DNA from: Tenacibaculum piscium
GTDB taxonomy: Bacteria; Bacteroidota; Bacteroidia; Flavobacteriales; Flavobacteriaceae
Length of the DNA: 64,000 nucleotides
Reading direction: 5' to 3'
NCBI RefSeq assembly: GCF_021390715.1
Contig: NZ_JAJGWT010000001.1
Span: 129,839 to 193,838, forward strand
The translations under genes were made by a program, and so were the position numbers. The notes below the pieces were generated by a model. It did no database searches and was not told where the DNA came from. It worked only from the letters and a program-made list of their open reading frames with translations. Shown piece by piece: positions 41,805 to 50,846 of the stretch (its first letter is position 1; the number at the start of each line of letters is the position of its first letter).

Positions 41805-42278
41805 TTATCTAGAAATTTCCATAATTTCAAATTTCATAATACCATTAGGTACTTTAATTTCGGCAATATCGCCTACTTTTTTCCCTAATAATCCTTTTCC
41901 GATAGGTGAATTTACTGATAATTTCCCGTTTCTAACATCGGTTTCAGAATCAGCAACTAACGTGTACGAAAACGCCATATCATTGGCCGTATTTTTAATT
42001 TTAACCACCGAATGAATTAATATTTTAGATAAATCTAACTGACTTTCATCAATAATACGCGCACTTCCTACGACATTTTTAAGCTTTGCAATTTTAAACT
42101 CTAAATGAGATTGTTCTTCTTTAGCTGCATGATATTCAGCATTTTCACTTAAATCTCCTTTATCTCTTGCGTCTGCAATTTCTTGTGTAACTCTCGGTCT
42201 TTCTACTTGTTCTAATTGAACCAATTCGTCCTTTAACTTCTTAAGTCCTTCGGCCGAATAATAGGATATATCACTCAT
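41805..42278 (-). CDS. greA: Transcription elongation factor GreA
   Basis: 157 residues, normal length. The N-terminal coiled coil (GLKKLKDELVQLEQVERPRV, IADARDKGDLSENAEYHAAK) enters the RNA polymerase channel and carries the acidic tip residues (D and E in GDLSENAEY) that trigger cleavage of backtracked RNA. The C-terminal FKBP-like domain contains NSPIGKGLLGKKVGDIAEIK. A single gene divergent from the degenerate Rieske lipoprotein gene. Confidence 0.97.
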   Translation of the reverse strand: MSDISYYSAEGLKKLKDELVQLEQVERPRVTQEIADARDKGDLSENAEYHAAKEEQSHLEFKIAKLKNVVGSARIIDESQLDLSKILIHSVVKIKNTANDMAFSYTLVADSETDVRNGKLSVNSPIGKGLLGKKVGDIAEIKVPNGIMKFEIMEISR

Positions 42279-42387
42279 AATTATATTAATTTAAAAATCC
42301 CATGCCGATATGGAATGAGATTGTCTCACAAATATACAAAATATTTGTAAATTCGTAGCGTTCCTCATCTAACTCAATTTTTTAATA

Positions 42388-42807
42388 ATGAAAACTATTT
42401 TTTATTTATTAATTTTAATAATCGGCATAAATACGACTGTTCGTTGTACTGATAACGTACCTGTAAATGATTGTTTTAGAGGTATCGAAATCAATGCAAT
42501 TATCGATTTAACATTGCCTGAATTTCAAGGATTATTAGTGCCAAATGGTAGTTCACAAAACACCATACAAGGACGAGATATTTATATTTTTAGAACAGGA
42601 AATAGCTACAAAGCCTTCGATAGACAATGTCCTGATAGAAATTGTAACTCATTAATGACCTTTAACGGCGTAGAAATTATATGTCCTTGCGATGAAAAAA
42701 AGTATAATTATATTTCAGGAGGTTCGCCAATAGATACGCAAGGTTGCAACGCTTTGATGTATTTTGTAACCAAAATTAACGGTTCACAATTAAGAATATC
42801 TCGTTAA
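42388..42807 (+). CDS. Degenerate Rieske-like lipoprotein
   Basis: 139 residues with an N-terminal hydrophobic signal; C20 (VRC) is a possible lipidation site, though the lipobox is poor. The fold pattern is Rieske-like: FRTGNSYKAFDRQCP (first ligand loop), VEIICPCDEKKYNYISGG (second ligand loop). But the two histidine ligands of a [2Fe-2S] cluster are replaced by Asp in both loops (CPH to CPD, CPCH to CPCD). It should not bind a normal Rieske cluster, although extra cysteines (DRNC, CPC) remain. Function unknown. It sits between greA and purK. Confidence 0.75.
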   Translation: MKTIFYLLILIIGINTTVRCTDNVPVNDCFRGIEINAIIDLTLPEFQGLLVPNGSSQNTIQGRDIYIFRTGNSYKAFDRQCPDRNCNSLMTFNGVEIICPCDEKKYNYISGGSPIDTQGCNALMYFVTKINGSQLRISR

Positions 42808-42846
42808 ATATACACTTAAATATAAGTCTGCTATCTTTTAGATTGT

Positions 42847-42854
42847 TATTTTTG
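42847..42854 (+). promoter_or_regulatory. -7 box of purKE
   Basis: TATTTTTG fits TAnnTTTG. Transcription from about 42859 excludes the in-frame TTG at 42843 as a start and leaves the TTG at 42882. Confidence 0.55.
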
Positions 42855-42881
42855 CCATCACAACATTTTAAATTATTTATC

Positions 42882-44039
42882 TTGAAAAATTATTTTTCTT
42901 CAGACTTTAAATTAGGCGTTCTCGGTGGCGGACAATTAGGTAGAATGCTACTTGCCGAAACTCAAAAATTTGATATTTACACCCTTATTTTAGGCGATAA
43001 CCACCAAGCTCCTTGTGCACAAATTTGTAATGAATTTCATCAAGGTGATTTATTTGATTTTGATACGGTTTATAACTTCGGAAAAAAAGTAGATGTATTA
43101 ACCATCGAAATAGAAAATGTAAATATTGATGCGCTTGACAAACTAGAAGCTGAAGGGATAACTATTTATCCAAAACCTTCGAATTTAAGAGTTATTCAGA
43201 ACAAAGCACATCAGAAATCATTTTATAAAGAACATCAAATCCCTACAGCAGATTTTACACATTTTGCTTTTTTAGAGGAATTAAAACATTCCTACGAAAG
43301 TAATATCATTGAATTTCCTTTTGTTTGGAAGGCAGCACAATTCGGCTACGATGGTATGGGCGTAAAAGTCGTGCGTACTTATGATGATTTACAATCGTTA
43401 CCAGAAGGAGAATGTATTGCTGAAAAATTAGTACCTTTTAAAAATGAATTGGCAGTAATTGTTGCTAGAAATTCAGACGGCGATATTAAAACATATCCTG
43501 TTGTTGAAATGGAATTTCATCCAGAAGCAAATCAGGTTGAATATGTACTTTGTCCTGCAAGAATTGAAGAATCTGTCGCGAAAAAAGCACAAGAAATCGC
43601 TTTAAAAATTGCTAAAACTTTAGACTTCGTCGGATTATTAGCTGTTGAAATGTTTCAAACTGAAAACGATGAAATTTTAGTAAACGAAGTAGCACCACGA
43701 ACGCATAATTCGGGGCATTATTCAATTGAAGCAAGTTATACCAATCAATTTGAACAACATTTGCGTAGTATTTTAAATCTTCCTTTAGGAAATACCGCCA
43801 GTAAAGTTGCTGGAATTATGGTAAATTTAGTTGGCGAAGAAGGTTATACAGGTGATGTTGTATATCAAAATATGAATCAAATTTTAAAAATTGATGGCGT
43901 TACCCCACATATTTATGGAAAAAAAACAACCAAACCTTTCCGAAAAATGGGACACGTAACAATTGTACATCAAGAAATTGAAAAAGCTAGAGAAATAGCA
44001 CAATTAGTCAAAGAAACGATTCGAGTTATTAGTAAATAA
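42882..44039 (+). CDS. purK: N5-carboxyaminoimidazole ribonucleotide synthase
   Basis: 385 residues from a TTG start. It couples ATP and bicarbonate to AIR in purine synthesis, and PurE then completes the step. ATP-grasp signatures are clear: KLGVLGGGQLGRMLLAETQK at the start, FVWKAAQFGYDGMGVKVV, ECIAEKLVPFKNELAVIVAR, and VNEVAPRTHNSGHYSIEASY. The TTG at 42882 gives MKNYFSSDFKLG, as in relatives I recall; the longer frame would begin at the -7 box. purE follows 44 bp after. Confidence 0.95.
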   Translation: MKNYFSSDFKLGVLGGGQLGRMLLAETQKFDIYTLILGDNHQAPCAQICNEFHQGDLFDFDTVYNFGKKVDVLTIEIENVNIDALDKLEAEGITIYPKPSNLRVIQNKAHQKSFYKEHQIPTADFTHFAFLEELKHSYESNIIEFPFVWKAAQFGYDGMGVKVVRTYDDLQSLPEGECIAEKLVPFKNELAVIVARNSDGDIKTYPVVEMEFHPEANQVEYVLCPARIEESVAKKAQEIALKIAKTLDFVGLLAVEMFQTENDEILVNEVAPRTHNSGHYSIEASYTNQFEQHLRSILNLPLGNTASKVAGIMVNLVGEEGYTGDVVYQNMNQILKIDGVTPHIYGKKTTKPFRKMGHVTIVHQEIEKAREIAQLVKETIRVISK

Positions 44040-44083
44040 TATTTGAATTAATTATTTAATTCAAAATAATAAAACATAAAATT

Positions 44084-44563
44084 ATGGTAGGTATTATAAT
44101 GGGAAGCGATTCAGATCTTCCAATCATGCAAGAAGCAATCGATATTTTAGAAAGTTTTAATATCAAAATAGAAGTAGATATTGTTTCTGCTCACAGAACT
44201 CCTGAAAAATTAGTTGACTATTCTAAAAATGCTCACAAACGTGGTATTCAAGTAATTATTGCAGGTGCAGGTGGAGCAGCTCATTTACCAGGAATGGTAG
44301 CATCTATGAGCCCGTTACCAATAATTGGAGTTCCTGTAAAAAGTAGAAATTCTATTGATGGTTGGGATTCTGTTTTATCAATATTACAAATGCCAGGAGG
44401 CGTACCAGTTGCAACTGTAGCTTTAGATGGTGCAAAAAATGCAGGTATTTTAGCAGCACAAATTATTGGTGCTTCGGATGCTAAAGTTTTAGATAAAATT
44501 ATAGCTTACAAAGAGGAATTAAAACTAAAGGTTGAAAAAGCGTCTGAAAGAGTTCGTAAATAA
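44084..44563 (+). CDS. purE: N5-carboxyaminoimidazole ribonucleotide mutase
   Basis: 159 residues, class I PurE. It moves the carboxylate of N5-CAIR to C4 in purine synthesis and forms octamers. Key motifs: GIIMGSDSDLPIMQEA, VSAHRTPEKLVDY (the catalytic SAHR), AGAGGAAHLPGMVASMSPLP and GWDSVLSILQMPGGVPVATV. Partner of purK upstream in one operon, with a terminator 25 bp after the stop codon. Confidence 0.97.
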   Translation: MVGIIMGSDSDLPIMQEAIDILESFNIKIEVDIVSAHRTPEKLVDYSKNAHKRGIQVIIAGAGGAAHLPGMVASMSPLPIIGVPVKSRNSIDGWDSVLSILQMPGGVPVATVALDGAKNAGILAAQIIGASDAKVLDKIIAYKEELKLKVEKASERVRK

Positions 44564-44588
44564 AATTCAATTCTATAAAATTATCAAG

Positions 44589-44620
44589 CCTCATCAATTT
44601 TAAAATTGGTGAGGTTTTTT
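44589..44620 (+). terminator. Terminator of purKE
   Basis: Arms CCTCATCAATTTT and AAAATTGGTGAGG (one G-T pair) followed by six T residues. Confidence 0.88.
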
Positions 44621-44704
44621 ATTAACTACTTTTTTTAAACCTTATTTGCTACAAGTAATTTCGTTATTTTTACTTTTTTATTCATTTTAAAACGCACCTA
44701 TTTA

Positions 44705-46726
44705 ATGAATCCTTTATTACACCATTTTAAAACACCTCCTTTTTCTCAAATAGAAGAAAAACACTATAAACCCGCTATTGAAAAAGCAATCGAATTAGCA
44801 AAAGAAGAAATTAAAAGTATTATTGAAAATTCTGATACGCCTTCTTTTCAAAATACAACTGTTGCCTTAGATTTTGCAGGAGAAAAATTAAATAGAATTA
44901 CCTCAATTTTTTTCAACTTAAATTCTGCTGAAACTAATGATGAAATTCAAAAAATAGCCAAAGAACTTTCTCCATTGTTAAGTGAATTTAGAAATGATAT
45001 AACTTTAAACGAAGCACTTTTTAATAGAGTAAAAGCAGTTTATCAAAAAAAAGATTCTTTAATTTTAACACCTGAACAAACTACTTTATTAGATAAACAA
45101 TACAAAAGTTTTGCTAGAAATGGTGCTAATTTAAACGATGTTGATAAAACTGATTTACGTAAAGTTGATGCAGAATTATCAAAATTATCATTACAATTTG
45201 GAGAAAATGTATTAGCTGAAACAAATGCTTTTGAAATGCACTTAACTGATGAAAATGATTTATCAGGATTACCAGAAAGTGTAAAAGAAGCGGCAAAAGA
45301 AATTGCTAAATCAAAAGAAAAAGAAGGCTGGATTTTTACGTTAGATTATCCAAGTTACATTCCTTTTATGACCTATGCTGATAATAGAGAATTACGTAAA
45401 AAATTCGCTATTTCGGCAGGTAAAAAAGCCTTTCAAGATAATAAATACAATAATGAACAAATCGTTTTAGATATTGTAAATCTTCGTTATAAAAGAGCCA
45501 ATATTTTAGGATATAAAACGCACGCTCATTTTGTTTTAGAAGAACGAATGGCAGAAAATCCTGAAAAAGTTTTATCATTTTCTAACGATTTATTAGAAAA
45601 AGCAAAACCTGCCGCAAAACGTGAATTTGATAATTTAGAAGCATACGCCAAAAAATTAGATGGTATCGACCAACTTCAAAAATGGGATGGCGCTTATTAT
45701 TCTGAAAAATTAAAAAAAGAGCTTTTTTCTTTAGATCAAGAATTATTGAAGCCATATTTTAAATTAGAAAATGTAATTGATGGTGCTTTTGAAATCGCCA
45801 ATAAATTATTCGATTTAAAATTTGAAGAAATTACTACTATCGATAAATATCATGAAGATGTAAAAACGTACAATGTTACCGATACAAACGGAAATTTTGT
45901 ATCGCATTTTTATGCTGATTTTCACCCAAGAAAAGGAAAAAGAAATGGCGCTTGGATGACTTCTTATAAATCGCAATATGTTAAAAATGATGTTAACGAG
46001 CGTCCGCAAGTTTCTATTGTTTGTAATTTTACCAAACCAACCGAAACAAAACCTTCTTTGTTAACTTTTAACGAGGTTACTACCCTATTCCATGAATTTG
46101 GGCACGCACTTCACGGAATGTTAGCAAACACAACTTATACAAGCTTATCAGGAACTTCGGTTTCTTGGGATTTCGTAGAATTACCAAGTCAAGTTTTAGA
46201 AAATTGGTGTTACGAAAAAGAAGCTTTAGAGTTATTTGCAAAACACTATGAAACTGGGGAAACAATTCCAATGGAATATGTGGAGAAAATTAAAGAATCG
46301 GCTAGTTTTCACGAAGGAATGCAAACTTTACGTCAGTTAAGTTTTGGATTATTAGACATGCAATGGCATGGTAACGAATCGCCAGAAACAATTAAATCAG
46401 TAAAAGAATTTGAAAATAACGCCTTTGCGGATACTAAATTATATCCTGAAGTTGATGAAAATTGTATGAGTACTGCTTTTTCTCATATTTTTCAAGGAGG
46501 ATATTCTGCTGGATATTATTCATATAAATGGGCGGAAGTTTTAGATGCCGATGCTTTTGAATATTTCTTAGAAAAAGGAATTTTCAACAAAGAAGTAGCT
46601 ACGAAATTTAAAGAAAACGTACTTTCAAAAGGTGGAACTGAAAAACCAATGGAATTATACAAACGCTTCCGAGGAAAAGAACCAAAACCAGATGCACTTT
46701 TAAAACGTGCTGGATTAATTTCATAA
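44705..46726 (+). CDS. M3-family metallopeptidase (oligopeptidase A / Dcp type)
   Basis: 673 residues, no signal peptide, so cytosolic. The zinc motif HEFGHALHGM gives H463, E464 and H467, and the third ligand comes from the following helix (SWDFVELPSQVLENW). Other M3 hallmarks are the N-terminal helical region (HFKTPPFSQIEEKHYKPAIE), FHPRKGKRNGAWMTSYKSQY and FSHIFQGGYSAGYYSYKWAE. Such enzymes degrade short peptides in the cytoplasm. Stands alone, with a long terminator after. Confidence 0.95.
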   Translation: MNPLLHHFKTPPFSQIEEKHYKPAIEKAIELAKEEIKSIIENSDTPSFQNTTVALDFAGEKLNRITSIFFNLNSAETNDEIQKIAKELSPLLSEFRNDITLNEALFNRVKAVYQKKDSLILTPEQTTLLDKQYKSFARNGANLNDVDKTDLRKVDAELSKLSLQFGENVLAETNAFEMHLTDENDLSGLPESVKEAAKEIAKSKEKEGWIFTLDYPSYIPFMTYADNRELRKKFAISAGKKAFQDNKYNNEQIVLDIVNLRYKRANILGYKTHAHFVLEERMAENPEKVLSFSNDLLEKAKPAAKREFDNLEAYAKKLDGIDQLQKWDGAYYSEKLKKELFSLDQELLKPYFKLENVIDGAFEIANKLFDLKFEEITTIDKYHEDVKTYNVTDTNGNFVSHFYADFHPRKGKRNGAWMTSYKSQYVKNDVNERPQVSIVCNFTKPTETKPSLLTFNEVTTLFHEFGHALHGMLANTTYTSLSGTSVSWDFVELPSQVLENWCYEKEALELFAKHYETGETIPMEYVEKIKESASFHEGMQTLRQLSFGLLDMQWHGNESPETIKSVKEFENNAFADTKLYPEVDENCMSTAFSHIFQGGYSAGYYSYKWAEVLDADAFEYFLEKGIFNKEVATKFKENVLSKGGTEKPMELYKRFRGKEPKPDALLKRAGLIS

Positions 46727-46732
46727 AAAGCA

Positions 46733-46780
46733 ATTAATAATTACGAGTTATAAAACTATAACTCGTAATTATTAATTTTA
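46733..46780 (+). terminator. Terminator after the M3 peptidase gene
   Basis: A perfect 19-bp palindromic stem (ATTAATAATTACGAGTTAT and complement) with loop AAAACT-like, followed by TTTT, directly after the stop codon. Confidence 0.85.
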
Positions 46781-46835
46781 CAATTTCAAAAAATAAGCTT
46801 CGTTTTTAAAATTAAAACTTTAACAAAACTCCTTA

Positions 46836-46864
46836 TTGTATCTTCAATTTATAACTTACCTTTG
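46836..46864 (+). promoter_or_regulatory. Promoter of the His-rich protein and metal-uptake module
   Basis: TTG at 46836-46838, an 18-bp spacer and TACCTTTG at 46857-46864. Start expected near 46869, 14 nt before the ATG. Confidence 0.75.
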
Positions 46865-46882
46865 CTTTTTTTTAATAAATAA

Positions 46883-47218
46883 ATGGTCGTAAAACAAAAT
46901 AGTTTCTTAAGTAAAATCACCGCTGTATTTTTGGTGTTTCTTCTTATGCTTCCTAGTATTGTTAAAGCAAGCCATCATCATGAAGAAGATGAACATCATA
47001 ATTGTAAAGAAAAATTAACACACTTACATGAATCTGTAAATGACCATTGTGATGTATGTTACTTTGCTTTTACTTCCTTTGATGAACCTTCAAAAGTATT
47101 TATTTTATTAAAAACCTTTCTTATTAACAAAACTGTTATTGAAAACTATCAATCAATAACTAAAACTTTTTGTTATTCCTCTCTTAAAAGATTAAGAGCA
47201 CCTCCTACTATTTCTTAA
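46883..47218 (+). CDS. His-rich secreted protein, probable metal binder
   Basis: 111 residues with a Sec signal peptide (about 1-29, ending VKAS). The mature part begins with HHHEEDEHHNCKEKLTHLHE and then NDHCDVCYFAF: ten His or Cys in about 35 residues, a plain metal-binding composition. Similar small proteins in this group stand before TonB-dependent receptor genes. No named domain recognised with confidence. It heads a block with a TonB receptor (192 bp downstream) and two DUF4625 lipoproteins, suggesting metal capture in the periplasm or at the surface. Confidence 0.75.
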   Translation: MVVKQNSFLSKITAVFLVFLLMLPSIVKASHHHEEDEHHNCKEKLTHLHESVNDHCDVCYFAFTSFDEPSKVFILLKTFLINKTVIENYQSITKTFCYSSLKRLRAPPTIS

Positions 47219-47256
47219 TTATTTTTTATCCTGATTATTTATCTATTACATAATAC

Positions 47257-47277
47257 ATCAACCTAAATTAGTTGATG
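47257..47277 (+). promoter_or_regulatory. Stem-loop upstream of the TonB receptor gene
   Basis: CATCAAC, 7-nt loop, GTTGATG in the 192-bp gap between the His-rich gene and the receptor gene. No T-run follows, so it is more likely an mRNA-stability or regulatory element than a terminator. Confidence 0.4.
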
Positions 47278-47410
47278 CTGTTCTTGTATGATTTATTTAT
47301 CAGCATAAACTCCTACTTTTTAACCTATTTTATAATCAAATAACAAAACTATTTGACTGTAAAACAAGCTGTTAATTTCATTATTTTTATTCAGATTATT
47401 TAAGATTACT

Positions 47411-49825
47411 ATGTCAAAACGAAGCTTACGCGCTTTATTTTGTGTATTTTTTTATCTTATATTTTTTAGTCAAAATGTGCTTTGTCAAAAAAAGCATCAG
47501 CTTACTATAACTATAATTGATGAAAAAACACAAAAAGTGCTACCCAATGCTCATGTGAGCATCGGCAAGAAACACACCTATACAAACCTTAACGGAAACG
47601 CTACTTTTTATCAGATATTCAATGAATTATCAGATAAAAATATCAGTAAAAAACTACTAAAAGTTACACATGTAGGCTATGTTAGTTATCAAAAAAATAG
47701 CAGTTTTACTGTTGATAACAACATAAAAATAGCCCTTAAACAAAATGTTTCGATACTAAATGAAGTCGTTATATCGCAAAAACCGATAAAAACATTTTCA
47801 AAATATACCGCTATAAAACAAAAAATTGACACGAAATTTTTAGCTCAAAATAGAGAAAATAGCTTAATGCAAACTCTTCAAAATATTGCTGGAATTAGTG
47901 CAATAACTATCGGTTCGGGGCAATCAAAACCAACGATAAGAGGGCTTGGTTTTAATAGAGTTGTTGTTATTGAAAACGGTATAAAACATGAAGCCCAACA
48001 ATGGGGAGCTGACCACGGTTTAGAAATCGACCAATATAATGTTGAAAATATTGAAATCATAAAAGGAGCTTCTTCATTAATGTACGGTTCTGATGCCATT
48101 GCGGGTGTCATTAATCTTAAAAATAATACCCTGCCCAATGTAAATTCCTTTGCTGGAGAAGTGAATATCACTCATAAAAACAACAATAATTTATATGGAA
48201 TTTCATTTGGTGTAAAGCAACGCTACAAACATTGGTATTATAAAACTCGAATAACGCATCAGCAATATGGCGATTACAAAGTGCCTGTTGATAAAATAAC
48301 CTACGACAATTATATTTTTGATTTACATCAAAACCATTTGCGAAATACCGCAGGGAAAAATCATAATATCGGATTTAGTTTAGGATATACCGATGATACC
48401 GTAAACTCAACCACTTATATTAGTAATGTAAATTCTAAAAACGGTTTTTTTGCCAATGCTCACGGGCTGGAAGTTAGAACTTCTAAAATTAATTACGATA
48501 AAAGTAGCAACGATATTGATTTACCACTTCATAAAGTAAATCATTTTAAAATAAATAACAATACTCGTTTTTCACTAAAAAACAACACGTTAGATATCGA
48601 AATTGGTTTTCAAAAAAACAATAGAGAAGAACATTCTGAACCGATTGCACACGGATACATGTCAAAACCGACAAGTACCATGGAACGCCGTTTTACTAAA
48701 AATACCTATAATTTTAATATCAAAAATGAGAATTATTCTTTTGATAATTATAAAATAACAACAGGAATTAATTTAGAATATCAACAAAATAATATTGCGG
48801 GTTGGGGTTTTCTTATTCCTGAATATACTCGTTTTACAGTGGGATCTTTTGTGTATAATCAACTAAAAATTAATAAAAATTTATATGTTGATGCTGGTAT
48901 TCGTTACGATTACGGAAACTTAAAAACACAACCATATTACGAATCATTTTTATCGCCTGTTAATAAAAATGGCATTATTTCAATGCAAAAACTACAACGT
49001 GCCACAAAAAATAATTTACATTTTGATAATTTTAGTGCATCCGCAGGAATTAGTTATTCATTAAAAAATAGACTTTATAAAATAAATATCGGTAAGAGTT
49101 TTAGAATTCCGTTAGCTAATGAACTTGCTTCTAATGGCGTGAATTATCATATGTACCGATACGAACAGGGAACAATCGATTTAAAACCCGAAAGTTCGTA
49201 TCAAATAGATGGTGAATTTAAAGCTGATTTTTCTGAATTTAATAATTTTAAAAAAGCAAGTATTCAACTAACGCCTTTTGCCAATTATTTTGATAATTAT
49301 ATTTATTTAACCCCAACTTCTGGCTATTATGAAACGCTTCAGAAATATAAATATACTCAAAACAAGGTTTTTAGATATGGCGGAGAAATTACATTAAAAT
49401 ATAATCCTCTAAAAAAAATAGCATTTACCGCCTCTTTAGAATACGTGAAATCAAGACAATTAAACGGCGAAAAGAAGAATTTTGCATTGCCGTTTTCTCC
49501 ACCATTAACAGGCGTTCTTTCTTTTGAATATACTTTTAATAATTGGTTTGTTTTTGAAAAAACTACATTTTTCTCGAATCTAAGAAGCACGGCAAATCAA
49601 CATGATATTGTTCCTCCTGAAAAACCAACCAACGGAGCTACCGTAATTAATGCAGGATTACACACTAATATTTCGGTGTTTTCGAAAAAAAATCCGCTGA
49701 AAATTCAAGGAAAATTAAATAATATTTTCAATAAAACAGTTTTTAATCACACCAGTTTTTATCGATTAATTGAAGTTCCTGAACCTAATAGAAATTTTTC
49801 AATAACCATTATACAAACATTTTAA
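47411..49825 (+). CDS. TonB-dependent receptor, probably for a metal ion or chelate
   Basis: 804 residues. Signal peptide (about 1-25, ending VLCQ), then a carboxypeptidase-like regulatory (CNA-B-type) domain about 30-120 (TIIDEKTQKVLPNAHVSIGK, VTHVGYVSYQ). The plug domain is about 130-245 (LMQTLQNIAGISAITIGSGQ, KPTIRGLGFNRVVV, SLMYGSDAIAGVINL), followed by a 22-strand type barrel ending in Phe (IIQTF). The neighbours (His-rich protein, DUF4625 lipoproteins) argue for zinc or another metal rather than a glycan: there is no SusD. The ligand is inferred from context only. Confidence 0.92.
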   Translation: MSKRSLRALFCVFFYLIFFSQNVLCQKKHQLTITIIDEKTQKVLPNAHVSIGKKHTYTNLNGNATFYQIFNELSDKNISKKLLKVTHVGYVSYQKNSSFTVDNNIKIALKQNVSILNEVVISQKPIKTFSKYTAIKQKIDTKFLAQNRENSLMQTLQNIAGISAITIGSGQSKPTIRGLGFNRVVVIENGIKHEAQQWGADHGLEIDQYNVENIEIIKGASSLMYGSDAIAGVINLKNNTLPNVNSFAGEVNITHKNNNNLYGISFGVKQRYKHWYYKTRITHQQYGDYKVPVDKITYDNYIFDLHQNHLRNTAGKNHNIGFSLGYTDDTVNSTTYISNVNSKNGFFANAHGLEVRTSKINYDKSSNDIDLPLHKVNHFKINNNTRFSLKNNTLDIEIGFQKNNREEHSEPIAHGYMSKPTSTMERRFTKNTYNFNIKNENYSFDNYKITTGINLEYQQNNIAGWGFLIPEYTRFTVGSFVYNQLKINKNLYVDAGIRYDYGNLKTQPYYESFLSPVNKNGIISMQKLQRATKNNLHFDNFSASAGISYSLKNRLYKINIGKSFRIPLANELASNGVNYHMYRYEQGTIDLKPESSYQIDGEFKADFSEFNNFKKASIQLTPFANYFDNYIYLTPTSGYYETLQKYKYTQNKVFRYGGEITLKYNPLKKIAFTASLEYVKSRQLNGEKKNFALPFSPPLTGVLSFEYTFNNWFVFEKTTFFSNLRSTANQHDIVPPEKPTNGATVINAGLHTNISVFSKKNPLKIQGKLNNIFNKTVFNHTSFYRLIEVPEPNRNFSITIIQTF

Positions 49826-50014
49826 GCAATTTTATATCATGAAAAACACACTTAAAACACCTTTTTTTATCACATCTTATAATAATAAAGACCCAATCTT
49901 TCTTAATATATGCTGATAAAAAAATAATCATTAAAAATAATCGTGTAAAATAATTTACAAGGTTTATCCATAGAAAAATAAATTAGTTACAAACAGAGTA
50001 AAAAACCATTTAAA
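49826..50014. other. Spacer between the receptor and DUF4625 genes
   Basis: 189 bp of AT-rich DNA. No terminator hairpin or consensus promoter is evident, so read-through from the receptor gene is possible. Confidence 0.4.
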
Positions 50015-50773
50015 ATGAATTACAAAAAATATTTAAGCATCCTTATTTTAGCAATAACATTAGGCGCTTGTACAAAAGAAGAAATTATAATCGCACCCGC
50101 TTTAGGAATTATTAATTTAGAATTTGGGTCAGGACACAGTACCGATAAAACCATAAAACAAGGTGGAAATATCCATATTGGCGCAGGTATTTTTGCGGAT
50201 GAAAAAATTAAAAATATTCTTGTAGAAATTTATTTAAAAGACAGTGTAAAAGGCGACTGGAAGTTTAAAGAAATATTCACCGAAAAATATATTGGTGCAA
50301 AAGAAGTAAATTTTCATAAACATGTCGATATTTCTTATGATGCTAAAGTTACTGATTACGTTTTTTCAATAACTGTGGAAGATGAAAAAGGAAAAAAGAA
50401 AACAAGAGAAGATGTTTTAAAAGTAACGCCGTACAGCATTTTAGTAAAAGATGTAAAATACGGAACTGCTAGCGAAAATGATAAAATTGCAATTATAGGA
50501 AAAGATTTGAATGTAAAAGCACTTATAAAATCGAAAGATGCTATCAAAAATATTCAATTATTAATTCCTGAATTTGTTGAAGGAGAAGGTTGGAAATATT
50601 ATATTGAAAAAGAATTAAACTATGCTGATAAAGATATTAAAGAAATATCTTTAAACGAAAAATTAACAATAACAGATAAATTAAAATCAAACAAAACATA
50701 CGATTTATATATCATTGTTGAAGATAAAAATAAAGAAAAAGTAGTTCTGTCTTATCCATTAACTGTAAAATAA
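50015..50773 (+). CDS. DUF4625 lipoprotein with two domains
   Basis: 252 residues. Lipoprotein signal ending TLGAC (C19). Two Ig-like DUF4625 units can be seen: about 35-135 (SGHSTDKTIKQGGNIHIGAG, EVNFHKHVDISYDA, YVFSITVEDEKGKK) and about 150-250 (KIAIIGKDLNVKALIKSKDA, YDLYIIVEDKNKEK). The domain occurs in lipoproteins of Bacteroidota, often beside TonB receptors, and the function is unproven. Exposed His residues (SGHS, FHKH) fit a role in metal handling next to the receptor. Confidence 0.82.
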   Translation: MNYKKYLSILILAITLGACTKEEIIIAPALGIINLEFGSGHSTDKTIKQGGNIHIGAGIFADEKIKNILVEIYLKDSVKGDWKFKEIFTEKYIGAKEVNFHKHVDISYDAKVTDYVFSITVEDEKGKKKTREDVLKVTPYSILVKDVKYGTASENDKIAIIGKDLNVKALIKSKDAIKNIQLLIPEFVEGEGWKYYIEKELNYADKDIKEISLNEKLTITDKLKSNKTYDLYIIVEDKNKEKVVLSYPLTVK

Positions 50774-50795
50774 TAATCAATATAAAACATTAAAA

Positions 50796-50827
50796 AAGCC
50801 TACTTGAATTTCTTTCTTGTAGGCTTT
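50796..50827. terminator. Stem-loop between the two DUF4625 genes
   Basis: AAAGCCTAC and GTAGGCTTT with a 14-nt loop. There is no T-run on the plus side, so it may be an mRNA 3' stabiliser or partial terminator. Confidence 0.45.
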
Positions 50828-50846
50828 GTCATAATAATTATATAAA

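Noticed and set aside
42807..42882. Purine riboswitch before purK
   Set aside because: The leader after the -7 box is only about 20-25 nt long, too short for an aptamer, and no matching stems are present.
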